DNA of 64,000 nucleotides from an uncultured Phycisphaerales bacterium (GTDB taxonomy: Bacteria > Planctomycetota > Phycisphaerae > WQYP01): assembly GCA_903845195.1 (NCBI GenBank), contig CAIMWO010000052.1, positions 62,001-126,000 of the forward strand. The letters run 5' to 3'. This document shows positions 26,177-33,839 of this stretch, one piece after another. Within the stretch, counting starts at the first letter, position 1; every line of letters begins with the position of its first letter. The notes beneath the pieces were generated by a model. That model ran no database searches and had not been told where the DNA came from. It saw only the letters and a program-made list of their open reading frames with translations. The translations under genes were made by a program, and so were the position numbers.

Positions 26177-26688
26177 CCCTTTCCTTCGTTCATCAGCGGG
26201 ATTGCCATGCCGCATTCGGGGCAACGGCCTTTGCTAGCCCGCAGATCGTAGCCGCAGGTGGGACAGATGTGGAGAAAGTGGCTTCGTAGAATAGACCGGT
26301 AGGCTCTAAGCCAGAGGAGGGGAAGCAGGAGGAAGATGAGGGCGAGCGACCAGTAGGGAATTTCGAGGGCATTTCCGGTGCTTGCGGCGTTGTTGATTGC
26401 AATTAATCGAGAAGTATAGAAGTTGCCCCATAGGAAGATGGGGCAATTCTCACTGTAGGAGAAACCGGCGAATATCCACGTACTGGCGGGAGGACTCGGG
26501 GCAAGGCTTGGGGGCGTAGTGACCCAGCAGAAAGTGATTCCGCCCATGGAGGAGGTGACGGATTTGTAGGGACGAGTGGGAATGCGGATGTGAATCATAC
26601 CGACGTAACTGATGAGCCAGAGGAGGATGGCGAATTCGAGCAGGAGTGTGGACAGGGTGGCGAGGATGTTGAAGAGCCAGTGTTTCAT
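26173..26688 (-). CDS. Membrane-anchored zinc-ribbon protein, paralogue 1
   Basis: A 171-residue member: MKHWLFNILATLSTLLLEFA, exoplasmic domain (FAGFSYSENCPIFLWGNFYT), second TM after LEIPYWSLALIFLLLP and ribbon CPTCGYDLRASKGRCPECGM. AAGGAAA precedes the ATG at 26688; the ORF-track start is upstream inside a decayed ribbon of the preceding gene. It is the first of the intact chain. Confidence 0.65.
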   Translation of the reverse strand: MKHWLFNILATLSTLLLEFAILLWLISYVGMIHIRIPTRPYKSVTSSMGGITFCWVTTPPSLAPSPPASTWIFAGFSYSENCPIFLWGNFYTSRLIAINNAASTGNALEIPYWSLALIFLLLPLLWLRAYRSILRSHFLHICPTCGYDLRASKGRCPECGMAIPLMNEGKG

Positions 26689-26762
26689 CGAATTGTTTCC
26701 TTCACCACGCCTGCGGGGAAAGATGTCCTGCATTTCGGACAACGGCCTTCGCTGCCCGCAGG
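26685..26762 (-). pseudogene. Remnant zinc ribbon after the stop of 26763..27281
   Basis: Directly after the TGA that ends 26763..27281, the same frame continues PAGSEGRCPKCRTSFPAG and then stops with a TGA that overlaps the next ATG as ATGA, just like the intact paralogues. The RCPKC block equals the second zinc knuckle of the family. The first knuckle is lost and the upstream stop cuts it off. Confidence 0.6.
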
Positions 26763-27281
26763 TCAGAGCCATTCTGGGGGAATGCCCACGAGGTTGCAGA
26801 GTGCGAGGACTTCCGGCGATAGCTTGGTGCGGTCGTAGGTGCGTGTGATCCATTTCCCGCCGTCGTCCCAACTCACCAAGAAGGCATCTGCGTCTCGTGC
26901 GAAAGTTTGGCTGACCGGAAGGCGACCAAGGGCGGCATCTAGCGATGATCGCTGAGCTTCGGGCATAGGACCATCGTGGCCGTGCAAACCACTGACCCCC
27001 ATCCTCACGTTCTTGAAAAGTGTGACATGTCCTCGGATTCCATCATGGTAAATACTGCAATTCGTCATCAAGTGTATTTGTCCACCGCTGAAAAAGGAAA
27101 CCAGCACGACCGTGTTAGAAGTGCGGACGTTGCCGTCAATGCGTTCATGCGGCAGGCGCATTTCGGCGAGAGTGAACGTGCCGGGCCATGGCGGAGCGGG
27201 CTGGTGGAAGAAGCGTATTGCTGCCGCCAGACAAATAAGCAGCGAAATGGCGGCGAGGATGTTGAACTGGTAGCGTTTCAT
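26763..27281 (-). CDS. Single-TM protein, probably a degenerate zinc-ribbon paralogue
   Basis: A 172-residue protein beginning MKRYQFNILAAISLLICLAA, the same anchor as the paralogues downstream. It has an exoplasmic part with a short possible beta domain and a C-terminal region (LPVSQTFARDADAFLVSWDD) not shared with them. It lacks the second TM and the ribbon, but a ribbon fragment follows its stop codon in frame, so it was probably longer or arose by recombination. The ATG at 27281 is chosen by homology. Confidence 0.55.
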   Translation of the reverse strand: MKRYQFNILAAISLLICLAAAIRFFHQPAPPWPGTFTLAEMRLPHERIDGNVRTSNTVVLVSFFSGGQIHLMTNCSIYHDGIRGHVTLFKNVRMGVSGLHGHDGPMPEAQRSSLDAALGRLPVSQTFARDADAFLVSWDDGGKWITRTYDRTKLSPEVLALCNLVGIPPEWL

Positions 27282-27341
27282 CGGCTGCTCATTGTACCGA
27301 AAGTTGATCATTCACGGCGATGATCTACCGATGGGCTACAA

Positions 27342-28124
27342 TCACCCCGTGGGATGAAGGATGTGCATCTTCGTGATCCTTTGGTTCCAACGATGAACTG
27401 CCATGAGGATTGTGACAAACAAGATCACGTAGATTACCCATCCCAGAAACAAGTCCACCCCGAATTCGCTTTCGAGCGCCGTAATGACCAACAAAAATGG
27501 AGCACCCAGCGGTGCGACGGCACAAATGATCCAGAAGATCGGCGTGTACCCTGCCGGAGTAGGAAGCAGAAGAATCACGCCAAAGAGGCCGTAGCTCGCC
27601 ATTACATAAGCCAAAAGGAAACTCTTCCAGTTGGGCCATTGCCGAATCCGAAGGCGGTAAGCCCTGTACAGAGGAAGTAGGGCCAAGGCCAGTGGGGGCA
27701 AGAACGCCGGAATGGTATGCTCTCTGTAAACACCCAGCGGGATGGGCCAACCGTGCGGGCCCCAGCGTTCGACTCCATGGATACGTGGAGCCGTGAGTGA
27801 AGACCCCATTTCCCAATGAGTCGAATCCCATGCTCTTCCATGCATGGTCCAATCGAATGTTGGATGGGCCGCAAGATAGGTATTGGATGGAATTTCGAGG
27901 GCCTCCACGATCCGTGTGGTTGCACGATGCGCCGTTCCGACATTCCCTCCGGTCCAGAAGAACCAGCGTTCGACTTCGGTGACGCTGGAGCCATGGACGG
28001 TCCAGTGCTGAGAACAGAAGTAAATCCCATCCCTACTTCCCACCCACCCGACGCACGCAGCTAAGCACAGAACCAACGAAAGTGCTGTTACCGTGTTGAG
28101 TAGGATGTTGCGGTATTTCTGCAT
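27342..28124 (-). CDS. Multi-TM membrane protein with the paralogue N-terminus
   Basis: A 260-residue protein. The start MQKYRNILLNTVTALSLVLC resembles the anchors of the zinc-ribbon family, followed by an exoplasmic domain containing WGPHGWPIPLGVYREHTIPA. Instead of a ribbon it then has four to five TM helices. It seems to be a chimera of the family's N-terminal half and another membrane protein. The ATG at 28124 has GGGG upstream; the ORF track starts 70 codons earlier in sequence without protein character. Confidence 0.5.
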   Translation of the reverse strand: MQKYRNILLNTVTALSLVLCLAACVGWVGSRDGIYFCSQHWTVHGSSVTEVERWFFWTGGNVGTAHRATTRIVEALEIPSNTYLAAHPTFDWTMHGRAWDSTHWEMGSSLTAPRIHGVERWGPHGWPIPLGVYREHTIPAFLPPLALALLPLYRAYRLRIRQWPNWKSFLLAYVMASYGLFGVILLLPTPAGYTPIFWIICAVAPLGAPFLLVITALESEFGVDLFLGWVIYVILFVTILMAVHRWNQRITKMHILHPTG

Positions 28125-28377
28125 CGTTGGTGCCCCAAATGAGGTCGATGTGACTATCGTAACTGTCGGCTGTTTCATGCTCAATGCTACGCTGATTACG
28201 GAACGAATCTCACAGTTCCAATATCTGAGTCGCCACCGAACCGCTCGGTGTTTAGGGGCAAAGGATGTCCAAGAATATGGGTTCCCTGCGGCAACGAAAA
28301 TGGGGGATGGGTATGGGGGGTGCAGATGAAGCATTCTTTTTTTGTACGGAGACTGGAGACGGGCGATGGTCGTCTCG

Positions 28378-28980
28378 TCATTTCGGCGAAGGTGTGAACC
28401 TTCTATGCAACTCGATCAGAGAACCATAGTCGCCACCGTCAGCAGAGCGAATTGCCGCAAGGTATTCTTGACGAATTGTGCTTTCATTTCCCAGTGTATC
28501 TTCAGGCCAATCAGTCGGGGGATGATCATGAAGTATCAACCAGATGTTTGCCAACATTCTCGACCACCGACCATTCCCATTCAGGAAGGGATGGATTGCT
28601 ACGGCTCGGTGGTGCAACATCGCAGCCTGCTCGATCATTGGCCTCTCGCTCTTCTCCCAGAACTCAAGATCGCCCAGCAAGCCGTAAAGCTGCGATTCGA
28701 TTTGGTTGGGGGGAACACCAAGATTCAGATCACGGAGCCGTCTCTCTCCAGCCCAGACCCACACTCGGCCAAACATTTCTCCGTGTAGCGATTTGAGCCA
28801 GTGAAGATCAAAGGCGGCTTGCCGCCGAGTGGGCTTGGCGGACATGTACTTGATGACGACAAGCCGAATGTTTTCGGCTTCTACCGCATTTAGGGCAGTA
28901 CGGGTCTTGACGCTCCTGATCTTCAGACCAGAGATGTCATCGAGCGGTGTCTCGCCACTGATCGGCTTCCAGTCTGTCAT
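28378..28980 (-). CDS. Fic/DOC family protein (mobile mystery protein B-like)
   Basis: A 200-residue Fic-domain protein. The active-site motif HPFLNGNGRWSR (around residue 130) is intact, including the catalytic His and the GNGR anion hole; MFGRVWVWAGERRLRDLNLG and PPNQIESQL before it match the family often called mobile mystery protein B. Fic enzymes usually AMPylate target proteins; such stand-alone forms act as toxins. No inhibitory (S/T)xxxE(G/N) helix is obvious in it. It overlaps or abuts its upstream XRE partner (GTGA if the GTG at 28989 is used). Probably a toxin-antitoxin pair. Confidence 0.8.
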   Translation of the reverse strand: MTDWKPISGETPLDDISGLKIRSVKTRTALNAVEAENIRLVVIKYMSAKPTRRQAAFDLHWLKSLHGEMFGRVWVWAGERRLRDLNLGVPPNQIESQLYGLLGDLEFWEKSERPMIEQAAMLHHRAVAIHPFLNGNGRWSRMLANIWLILHDHPPTDWPEDTLGNESTIRQEYLAAIRSADGGDYGSLIELHRRFTPSPK

Positions 28981-28985
28981 TGCAA

Positions 28986-29372
28986 TCACTCAGCCCAGAG
29001 TTTTCGTGCTGGTCCCGCAAGAAGCTCGTGAACGGATCGACGCATCATCTGTTTGTACTTGGCGTGATTGACGGCCTGTGCTTCTAGTGCCGCCGTCCCT
29101 TGCACCATTTTCATCAGTCGCTGAGCTTTCTGCCTCCCTTGCTGTTCACGGAGGTCTTCGGGATCAGTGGTGGAGCGGAGTTCGAGCGTCATGCCCAATA
29201 CAGCAGCGAGGGATTGAATATCGGCGTAACTAGCTTTTTGGTGTTTGCCGGAGAGGATGCGCTGTGTGGTGCGAAATGCAACGCCGCTCTTCTGGGCCAG
29301 CGTGATCGCTGGCATACTCAGTTCCCGACGACGTAGGTCAAGTTCTGCGAATATGTTGTTCTGATTCTTCAT
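28986..29372 (-). CDS. XRE-family HTH antitoxin/repressor of the Fic gene
   Basis: A 128-residue protein with an HTH of the XRE type in its N-terminal half (MPAITLAQKSGVAFRTTQRILSGKHQKASYADIQSLAAVLGM) and a charged helical C-terminal region. GAGGAG lies before the ATG. It precedes the Fic gene with stop and start overlapping. Three nearly identical palindromes lie between its start and 29481, so autorepression is very likely. The C-terminal part may neutralise Fic, by analogy with other HTH-Fic pairs; this is inference. Confidence 0.75.
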   Translation of the reverse strand: MKNQNNIFAELDLRRRELSMPAITLAQKSGVAFRTTQRILSGKHQKASYADIQSLAAVLGMTLELRSTTDPEDLREQQGRQKAQRLMKMVQGTAALEAQAVNHAKYKQMMRRSVHELLAGPARKLWAE

Positions 29373-29399
29373 CTGCGACTCCTCTGCAATGACAAATCA

Positions 29400-29481
29400 T
29401 ACGCCATATGTGGCGTTATTACCAAGAAAAATACGCCATATATGGCGTAAAAACAATTAATAATATGCCATATTTGGCGTA
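29400..29481 (-). promoter_or_regulatory. Triple palindromic operator upstream of the XRE-Fic operon
   Basis: Three palindromes lie in this segment: ACGCCATATGTGGCGT (29401-29416), TACGCCATATATGGCGTA (29432-29449, perfect 18 bp) and TATGCCATATTTGGCGTA (29464-29481, imperfect). Their centres are 29408.5, 29440.5 and 29472.5, exactly 32 bp apart, or three helical turns. They sit 28-110 bp before the ATG at 29372, where the promoter should be. Cooperative binding of the XRE protein is the obvious reading. Confidence 0.85.
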
Positions 29482-29762
29482 TCGGATCAACCTTGACCTT
29501 GACTTTAGTAGATGGACTAATGACTTTGTTAATTATGTAAGTTGTTGTGTACAAATGCCTTATACGATTTAGAATGCTGTCACTTGTGCTTCTACGTACT
29601 CTTTCTTAACGCAGACATGCTCTACGCCAAGTGTCCTCCGTGCGCCGAATACGCCTTCTTTTTCTGCGAAGATGGCCCGTCCCCGCCCCAGCATCTGACC
29701 TGCTCAACCGATCCTGTCTTGGGGAATGGATTCCGAAGGCGCATCTAGAACGAACACAACAT
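29482..29762. other. Intergenic region with one shared upstream element
   Basis: No gene is supportable in this 281-bp gap. It holds the motif ACAGGATCGGTTGAG (minus strand, 29703-29717), one of the elements found before several genes to 35.7 kb. The plus-strand ORFs listed here are not protein-like. Confidence 0.4.
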
Positions 29763-30008
29763 CTAACTGCGCCGTCGTTCAAGGAGTTCGGCGAGCGCAT
29801 CCACCGGGTCCACCCCGCACGCCGTTGCCCAATCCGCAAATTCCGCCACATCGACCCGTCGTTCGGCCGTCTCCGAGCTATGAACCATCGTGTGGCTCAT
29901 TCGCAACTTCTTCGCCAAGGCACGCTGGGTGAGATTGGCCTTCTCTCGCATGTCACGCAACAGCGAGGGAAGACGACGATAACGTGATGCTTGCAGAGAC
30001 TTGGCCAT
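29763..30008 (-). CDS. Small XRE-family HTH regulator
   Basis: An 81-residue DNA-binding protein. The HTH is LPSLLRDMREKANLTQRALAKKLRMSHTMVHSSETAERRVDVAEF, close to the lambda-repressor type with a Q-rich recognition helix start. No ribosome site of normal kind precedes the ATG. It stands alone; the next gene upstream is divergent (30161). It could regulate either itself or the divergent zinc-ribbon membrane protein. Confidence 0.7.
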   Translation of the reverse strand: MAKSLQASRYRRLPSLLRDMREKANLTQRALAKKLRMSHTMVHSSETAERRVDVAEFADWATACGVDPVDALAELLERRRS

Positions 30009-30160
30009 GGGGGCAATGTATGCACGAAGCTCCTTGTTTCGGTTTTCTGAACAGATTAGACTTGTTCAGGAAATGAGAACGACAATCAGCTTGCATGCAT
30101 CAGCCGCCGTGTCATGGGGATCAACTGGAAAGGCAGATCGTAACGGGAGGACGGAAGACC

Positions 30161-31522
30161 ATGATTACCATCACCTGTGGACAATGCAGAATGAGCTACC
30201 GAGTAGTGGATAAGCCGGTGGCATGGAAGGCCAAGTGCAAGAAATGCGGAACGGTCATGCTGATTCCGGCAGGGGAACAACGAGCGCAACGACCTGAGAT
30301 GGCTGCTCCCCTCGGACCATCACAACCGGATAAACAGCTATGTGACAATTGTGGGCGCATTTTGGGGAAACTAGAGCGGCTCTTTCCGTGGGGAGAACAT
30401 CATGTCTGCTACCAGTGCCATCAGCAGCTTCAACTTGAGGCCGATGCCGTTACGGCCTCGGCCTCTGGCGAGCAATCCGTTCCGCAAGCCAACGCAAGTA
30501 TTCCTTCGTTACTCGAAATGTCAGCAGCCGTTCCAGCTATGGGGAGTTGGTCACTGGCAGATGCCACGAGATCAAATGCTGGTCCGCAACCCAACACTGC
30601 TCCCGTTCAGGATCGAAAGAGCAGTTGGAAGAAGATATTGGGGTGGTACTTTGGCGTATGCTTGGTAGTTTCCGCCATATGCACAGGGCTCATCGGCGAA
30701 TGGATTATGTTACCGGTCTCGATCCTATGTTTCGTTGTTCTCTCCCTGTGTGTTGTCGGTCCAATTATTCTATCAACTCGTTGGGAGGAACGCAGAAAGC
30801 AGCGAATCCCAGACGACGTGAGTGGAAAACAGCGAATCCCAGATGATCTGAGTGGGCAGATGACAGAAGCTCGGGCGAAGCAGATCAGCGGAAAGAGCAT
30901 AGGTAAGGCTGTCCTTGTCTCCGGTATCTGCCTACTAATCCTGTTGATCGTCGGCTGTGTAATCTCCCTTGTAGTGCATCATGAGCATCACCTCTGCGCC
31001 CCAGTAGCGCTGCAGCCGACACTCCCCGGTTCTCGACCAAACTATACGGACGAACAGTTGGCGCAGGTTGGGATCAAAGACGCTGGCGGACAGCAATTCC
31101 GTGACGAAGACAGCAATGAAATCGTGTCTGACGAACAAGTTGCTGATCGGATGACACATCCACCCGGAATGGGGATCAGCTATTACGTTATCAATTTATT
31201 CCTCGGTTTTGTGGGACTTGTTTTTCTGATTGCACTATTCGTAGAACTCCATCGTCTATCCGAGTCCCAATGCCCGGCTTGCCGCTTCTACGGAATGGCC
31301 GTGCTCTTGGGGAATGAACATCTCGGTACTCGGGAGATTCACGAAACCCGGATGCAAAACGTGAAGGTCGGTGAAGGTATAAGCCAGATGGGGCGAGTGA
31401 TCGCCAATTACAATGTACCGGTGCAGGAACGTTACGTGGAAACTCATTGGCGGGAACACTGCAAATGCAAGTATTGCGGTCACCAATGGTCACGCCAAAG
31501 GCGTTCCCAGCAGAGAGCATGA
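30161..31522 (+). CDS. Multi-TM membrane protein with N- and C-terminal zinc ribbons
   Basis: A 453-residue protein. The first 35 residues (MITITCGQCRMSYRV ... CKKCGTVMLIP) form an MJ0042-like ribbon; CDNCGRIL with CYQC forms a second site. Four TM helices lie at about 165-185, 192-212, 270-292 and 345-365, and the cytoplasmic C-terminus has CPAC and CKYCGHQW as a split ribbon. GGGAGG precedes the ATG. Between TM2 and TM3 the sequence KQRIPDDVSG is repeated in tandem as KQRIPDDLSG, a recent 30-bp duplication. Role unknown. Confidence 0.65.
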   Translation: MITITCGQCRMSYRVVDKPVAWKAKCKKCGTVMLIPAGEQRAQRPEMAAPLGPSQPDKQLCDNCGRILGKLERLFPWGEHHVCYQCHQQLQLEADAVTASASGEQSVPQANASIPSLLEMSAAVPAMGSWSLADATRSNAGPQPNTAPVQDRKSSWKKILGWYFGVCLVVSAICTGLIGEWIMLPVSILCFVVLSLCVVGPIILSTRWEERRKQRIPDDVSGKQRIPDDLSGQMTEARAKQISGKSIGKAVLVSGICLLILLIVGCVISLVVHHEHHLCAPVALQPTLPGSRPNYTDEQLAQVGIKDAGGQQFRDEDSNEIVSDEQVADRMTHPPGMGISYYVINLFLGFVGLVFLIALFVELHRLSESQCPACRFYGMAVLLGNEHLGTREIHETRMQNVKVGEGISQMGRVIANYNVPVQERYVETHWREHCKCKYCGHQWSRQRRSQQRA

Positions 31523-31772
31523 CGACGAGCGGTGAGCCGCATTACCGATCCAATATTGACGGAGTAGGTCATCGCCGCAGACCTGTTTCACCGATCCTAT
31601 TTCGGCTCGGCAGGCGAGAAGAACTTCATCGCAATCTCGTCCCCGCACACACCCGCCAGCATTTCGTATGGCTGACCAATTCGCCGATGGGAACCCAGAG
31701 GAATTCGTGGTGGTGGCATGGGTGAGGGCCGTGCAGTCTAATCATTTTTTCTTTGGGACGGGTACACCGACA
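31523..31772. other. Intergenic region with two repeat motifs
   Basis: This gap between convergent genes has no supportable gene. It holds one shared upstream element (ATAGGATCGGTGAAAC on the minus strand, 31585-31600) although no minus-strand gene starts close by, and the first copy of the AATTCGTGGTGG repeat (31673-31727). Confidence 0.4.
31673..31727 (+). repeat. AATTCGTGGTGG repeat, copy 1
   Basis: This 55-bp segment matches 61440-61492 with two small gaps; the core ATGGGAACCCAGAG followed by AATTCGTGGTGG is shared. A shorter match occurs at 63253-63284. All three are intergenic. Nature unknown; possibly the ends of a decayed mobile element. Confidence 0.55.
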
Positions 31773-32141
31773 TCACAACACCCCCTTACCCACCACCTCC
31801 GGGTTGGCACGAGAAATAAGCGTACGCACCTTGGCCTGATCCACCTCCAGCAGCATGACCCGGTCGATCTCCACCCCAAACTCATGATGTTTGCGTTCTT
31901 CTTCCAGCGTCATCTCACGGTCTTCTGAAATGGCCTTCGCATCCAATGCCGCTTGAAAATCCTGAATCATATCCATTATGAACTTTTTGAGGAACAACGG
32001 CTTGGCCTTGATGAAGAGGCTGGGTTCTGCGACTCCTACGCACAACATCCCCTGCCGTTTGTTGCCCGCAAACAGTTCAATGTTCACGTGGGACTCGGTG
32101 TCGGTCCAGATCAACGAAACAACAATAAGATCAATCACCAT
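31773..32141 (-). CDS. Hypothetical protein, band-7/SPFH-like fragment or regulator
   Basis: A 122-residue protein starting at an ATG with AGGAGG upstream. The N-terminal half is beta-rich (VIDLIVVSLIWTDTESHVNI) and the rest helical and acidic. I cannot assign a family. Directly upstream is the GATCGGTGAGAC element shared by several genes of this segment. Confidence 0.5.
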   Translation of the reverse strand: MVIDLIVVSLIWTDTESHVNIELFAGNKRQGMLCVGVAEPSLFIKAKPLFLKKFIMDMIQDFQAALDAKAISEDREMTLEEERKHHEFGVEIDRVMLLEVDQAKVRTLISRANPEVVGKGVL

Positions 32142-32158
32142 GGCTGCCTCCTATACCC

Positions 32159-32173
32159 GTCTCACCGATCTTG
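32159..32173 (-). promoter_or_regulatory. Shared upstream element (GATCGGTGAGAC type)
   Basis: Minus-strand CAAGATCGGTGAGAC lies 18 bp before the ATG at 32141, between two genes. The same core occurs before 32176..32691 and 35291..35608 and at 29704 and 31585. Not a recognisable sigma-70 promoter; perhaps a leader or operator. Confidence 0.45.
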
Positions 32174-32175
32174 CA

Positions 32176-32691
32176 TCACACGAACCAATGGAACATGACG
32201 TAGAAAAGGTGGCAGATGAAATCCAACCCATGCCCAATCGGGACGCCGGGACCAGACGGACCAAAAATGCGGCGGATCATGAAAAAATAGATCAAAGTAT
32301 AAAACACAAAACCTGCAAGAGGCATAGTTGAGGATGCGCCTCCCGGAATGTAGGTGTGCGAATAGCCGGTGAAATTACCTGACGATCCGTAACTCATTGT
32401 GGTGATCACGGTAGTGCCTGTGACTCCGAGCAGCAGGAAAAAGAAGACCACCTCTGCGAGGTAATTGTGATGGGCAAAGAATCCATGGTTCATATATTCA
32501 TCCGCCGCTTTGGATTCCGGAGTGTCACCGACCTCGATTTCAATCTGATCGACAATCGGGGCGGGAGTTACCTCCGCTGAAGGAGTCTCCGTGACAACAG
32601 GTTTGTGACCGGGAACAAAAACGTAGGTAACTCCCAAGAATCCCATCCAAAGAACAATGATGAAGAGAATGAAAAGTACAAACACTTTCAT
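32176..32691 (-). CDS. Three-TM membrane protein
   Basis: A 171-residue protein with an N-terminal TM (MKVFVLFILFIIVLWMGFLG), a periplasmic Pro/Glu-rich linker, a second TM (AEVVFFFLLLGVTGTTVITT) and a third (LAGFVFYTLIYFFMIRRIFG). Several His residues lie in the C-terminal tail (IGHGLDFICHLFYVMFHWFV). GGAG precedes the ATG at 32691. It is in the mobile segment next to the recombinase; role unknown. Confidence 0.55.
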   Translation of the reverse strand: MKVFVLFILFIIVLWMGFLGVTYVFVPGHKPVVTETPSAEVTPAPIVDQIEIEVGDTPESKAADEYMNHGFFAHHNYLAEVVFFFLLLGVTGTTVITTMSYGSSGNFTGYSHTYIPGGASSTMPLAGFVFYTLIYFFMIRRIFGPSGPGVPIGHGLDFICHLFYVMFHWFV

Positions 32692-32716
32692 GATGATCTC
32701 CAAAATCTTGAGATTG

Positions 32717-32736
32717 GTCTCACCGATCCTGTTAAG
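32717..32736 (-). promoter_or_regulatory. Shared upstream element (ACAGGATCGGTGAGAC)
   Basis: Minus-strand AACAGGATCGGTGAGACC, 26 bp before the ATG at 32691 and just downstream of the recombinase gene. It matches the element at 35718-35734 over 14 bases apart from one base (GTGAGAC versus GTGAAAC). Confidence 0.5.
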
Positions 32737-32777
32737 AGACGCAGCTAATAACCGGTCCATTCGCAGTGGGCCAGCCC

Positions 32778-33665
32778 TCATACAGGCAGATACATTGACG
32801 AGCTTTCAGTGGGGCGAGCGTGAAGGTATCGGCCAGTGGTGGCGATACTGGAATGACCGAGAGTGGCCTGTACGAGGGAGATGCTCGCCCCACGTTCCAG
32901 TGCGTGGCTGGCGTGGCCGTGACGCATCCAGTGTGGACTAACCAGCTTTTCAATCCCGGCACGCTGAGCAGCTTTCCGCACAATGCGCCACACCTGCATC
33001 GGACTGAGATGGTGCTTCTTTTTGCTGCGGAACATTGGCGCATCAACATCAGCATCGCCACGGAGTGCCACCAATTGGTGCCATACGGACGCTGGAAGCA
33101 TGATCGTGCGTGTTTTGTTACGTTTCCCACAGACCGTCACTTGGCCCGCATCATGACGGGGCTGAAGGTCGCTCCATTTGAGCGAACACAATTCAGAGAC
33201 CCGAAGACCAGCGACATACAGAAGAGTCAGCAGCATGTGGTTCCGGGGCTGGTTTTCCAACACCAACATCCGCTGCACTTGTGCTTCGTCGAGAATCCGA
33301 TCCGCCAGCCCATCCCGAAAGCCCGGCAGGAGCAGCGGACGGGCCGTGTCAAAAGGCAAATAGCCCAGCCGATGGCCGAAGGCGAAGAGGGATTTCACCG
33401 CCGAGAGCGCCCGATGAATGGAGGCGGGCTTGAGAATGCCGGAGTCCAGCGCCGTGGAAAACTGCTGGAGATCGCCAAGGGTGACATGATGCAGCGGCTT
33501 GGCGACCATGACCATGAACCGCTCTACATCAGCCCGGTATGCACGTTGGGTGTGACGGCTGCGACCGTGGAGCCAGAGGGCCAGCAACTGGCCATCGTTG
33601 TCGGCCTGTTGGGGGAGAGACATTCCAAGATTCGCAGGTTCGATTTTGGTGATGGCGTTTTCCAC
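32778..33665 (-). CDS. Tyrosine recombinase (XerC/D-type integrase)
   Basis: A 295-residue site-specific recombinase. The N-terminal SAM-like domain (LALWLHGRSRHTQRAYRADVERF) is followed by the catalytic domain with Arg in VAGLRVSELCSL, a beta-hairpin Lys (CGKRNKTRT), HWMRHGHASHAL (HxxR), LGHSS and the nucleophile in TTGRYLHARP. All catalytic residues are present and the length is typical. GTG start with GGAGG upstream. It cuts and rejoins DNA through a 3'-phosphotyrosine. Beside a mobile segment it probably mediates integration; a dif-type XerC/D role is less likely because it lacks a partner. Confidence 0.9.
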   Translation of the reverse strand: MENAITKIEPANLGMSLPQQADNDGQLLALWLHGRSRHTQRAYRADVERFMVMVAKPLHHVTLGDLQQFSTALDSGILKPASIHRALSAVKSLFAFGHRLGYLPFDTARPLLLPGFRDGLADRILDEAQVQRMLVLENQPRNHMLLTLLYVAGLRVSELCSLKWSDLQPRHDAGQVTVCGKRNKTRTIMLPASVWHQLVALRGDADVDAPMFRSKKKHHLSPMQVWRIVRKAAQRAGIEKLVSPHWMRHGHASHALERGASISLVQATLGHSSIATTGRYLHARPTESSSMYLPV

Positions 33666-33715
33666 GGGTTCCTCCGCACGATTGATAATGGCAATTCTCT
33701 TTCATAGACCTAAAC

Positions 33716-33826
33716 AGATAACCGACAGCTTCTGAACGATCTCTGACAACTTTTGAACACCTTCTGACTACGATCTAACCAACATTTGAGCGATGTCTGA
33801 CACTATTTAGGTGGTTGTCAGACATC
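33716..33826. repeat. 11-bp phased repeat array and hairpin upstream of the recombinase
   Basis: Seven or eight half-sites of the form (C/T)TGANC recur with T positions 33733, 33744, 33754, 33765, 33776, 33787, 33798 and 33808, i.e. every 10-11 bp on one face of the helix. The last site forms the left arm of a perfect inverted repeat, GATGTCTGACA (33792-33802) and TGTCAGACATC (33816-33826), with a 13-nt centre. This could be an attachment site with arm-type sites, an operator or an iteron array. It lies in the 174-bp gap between recombinase and HTH gene. Confidence 0.65.
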
Positions 33827-33839
33827 ATCGATGCATGAT

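Noticed and set aside
32820-33707. 295-aa plus-strand ORF
   Set aside because: Exact antisense of the tyrosine recombinase gene.
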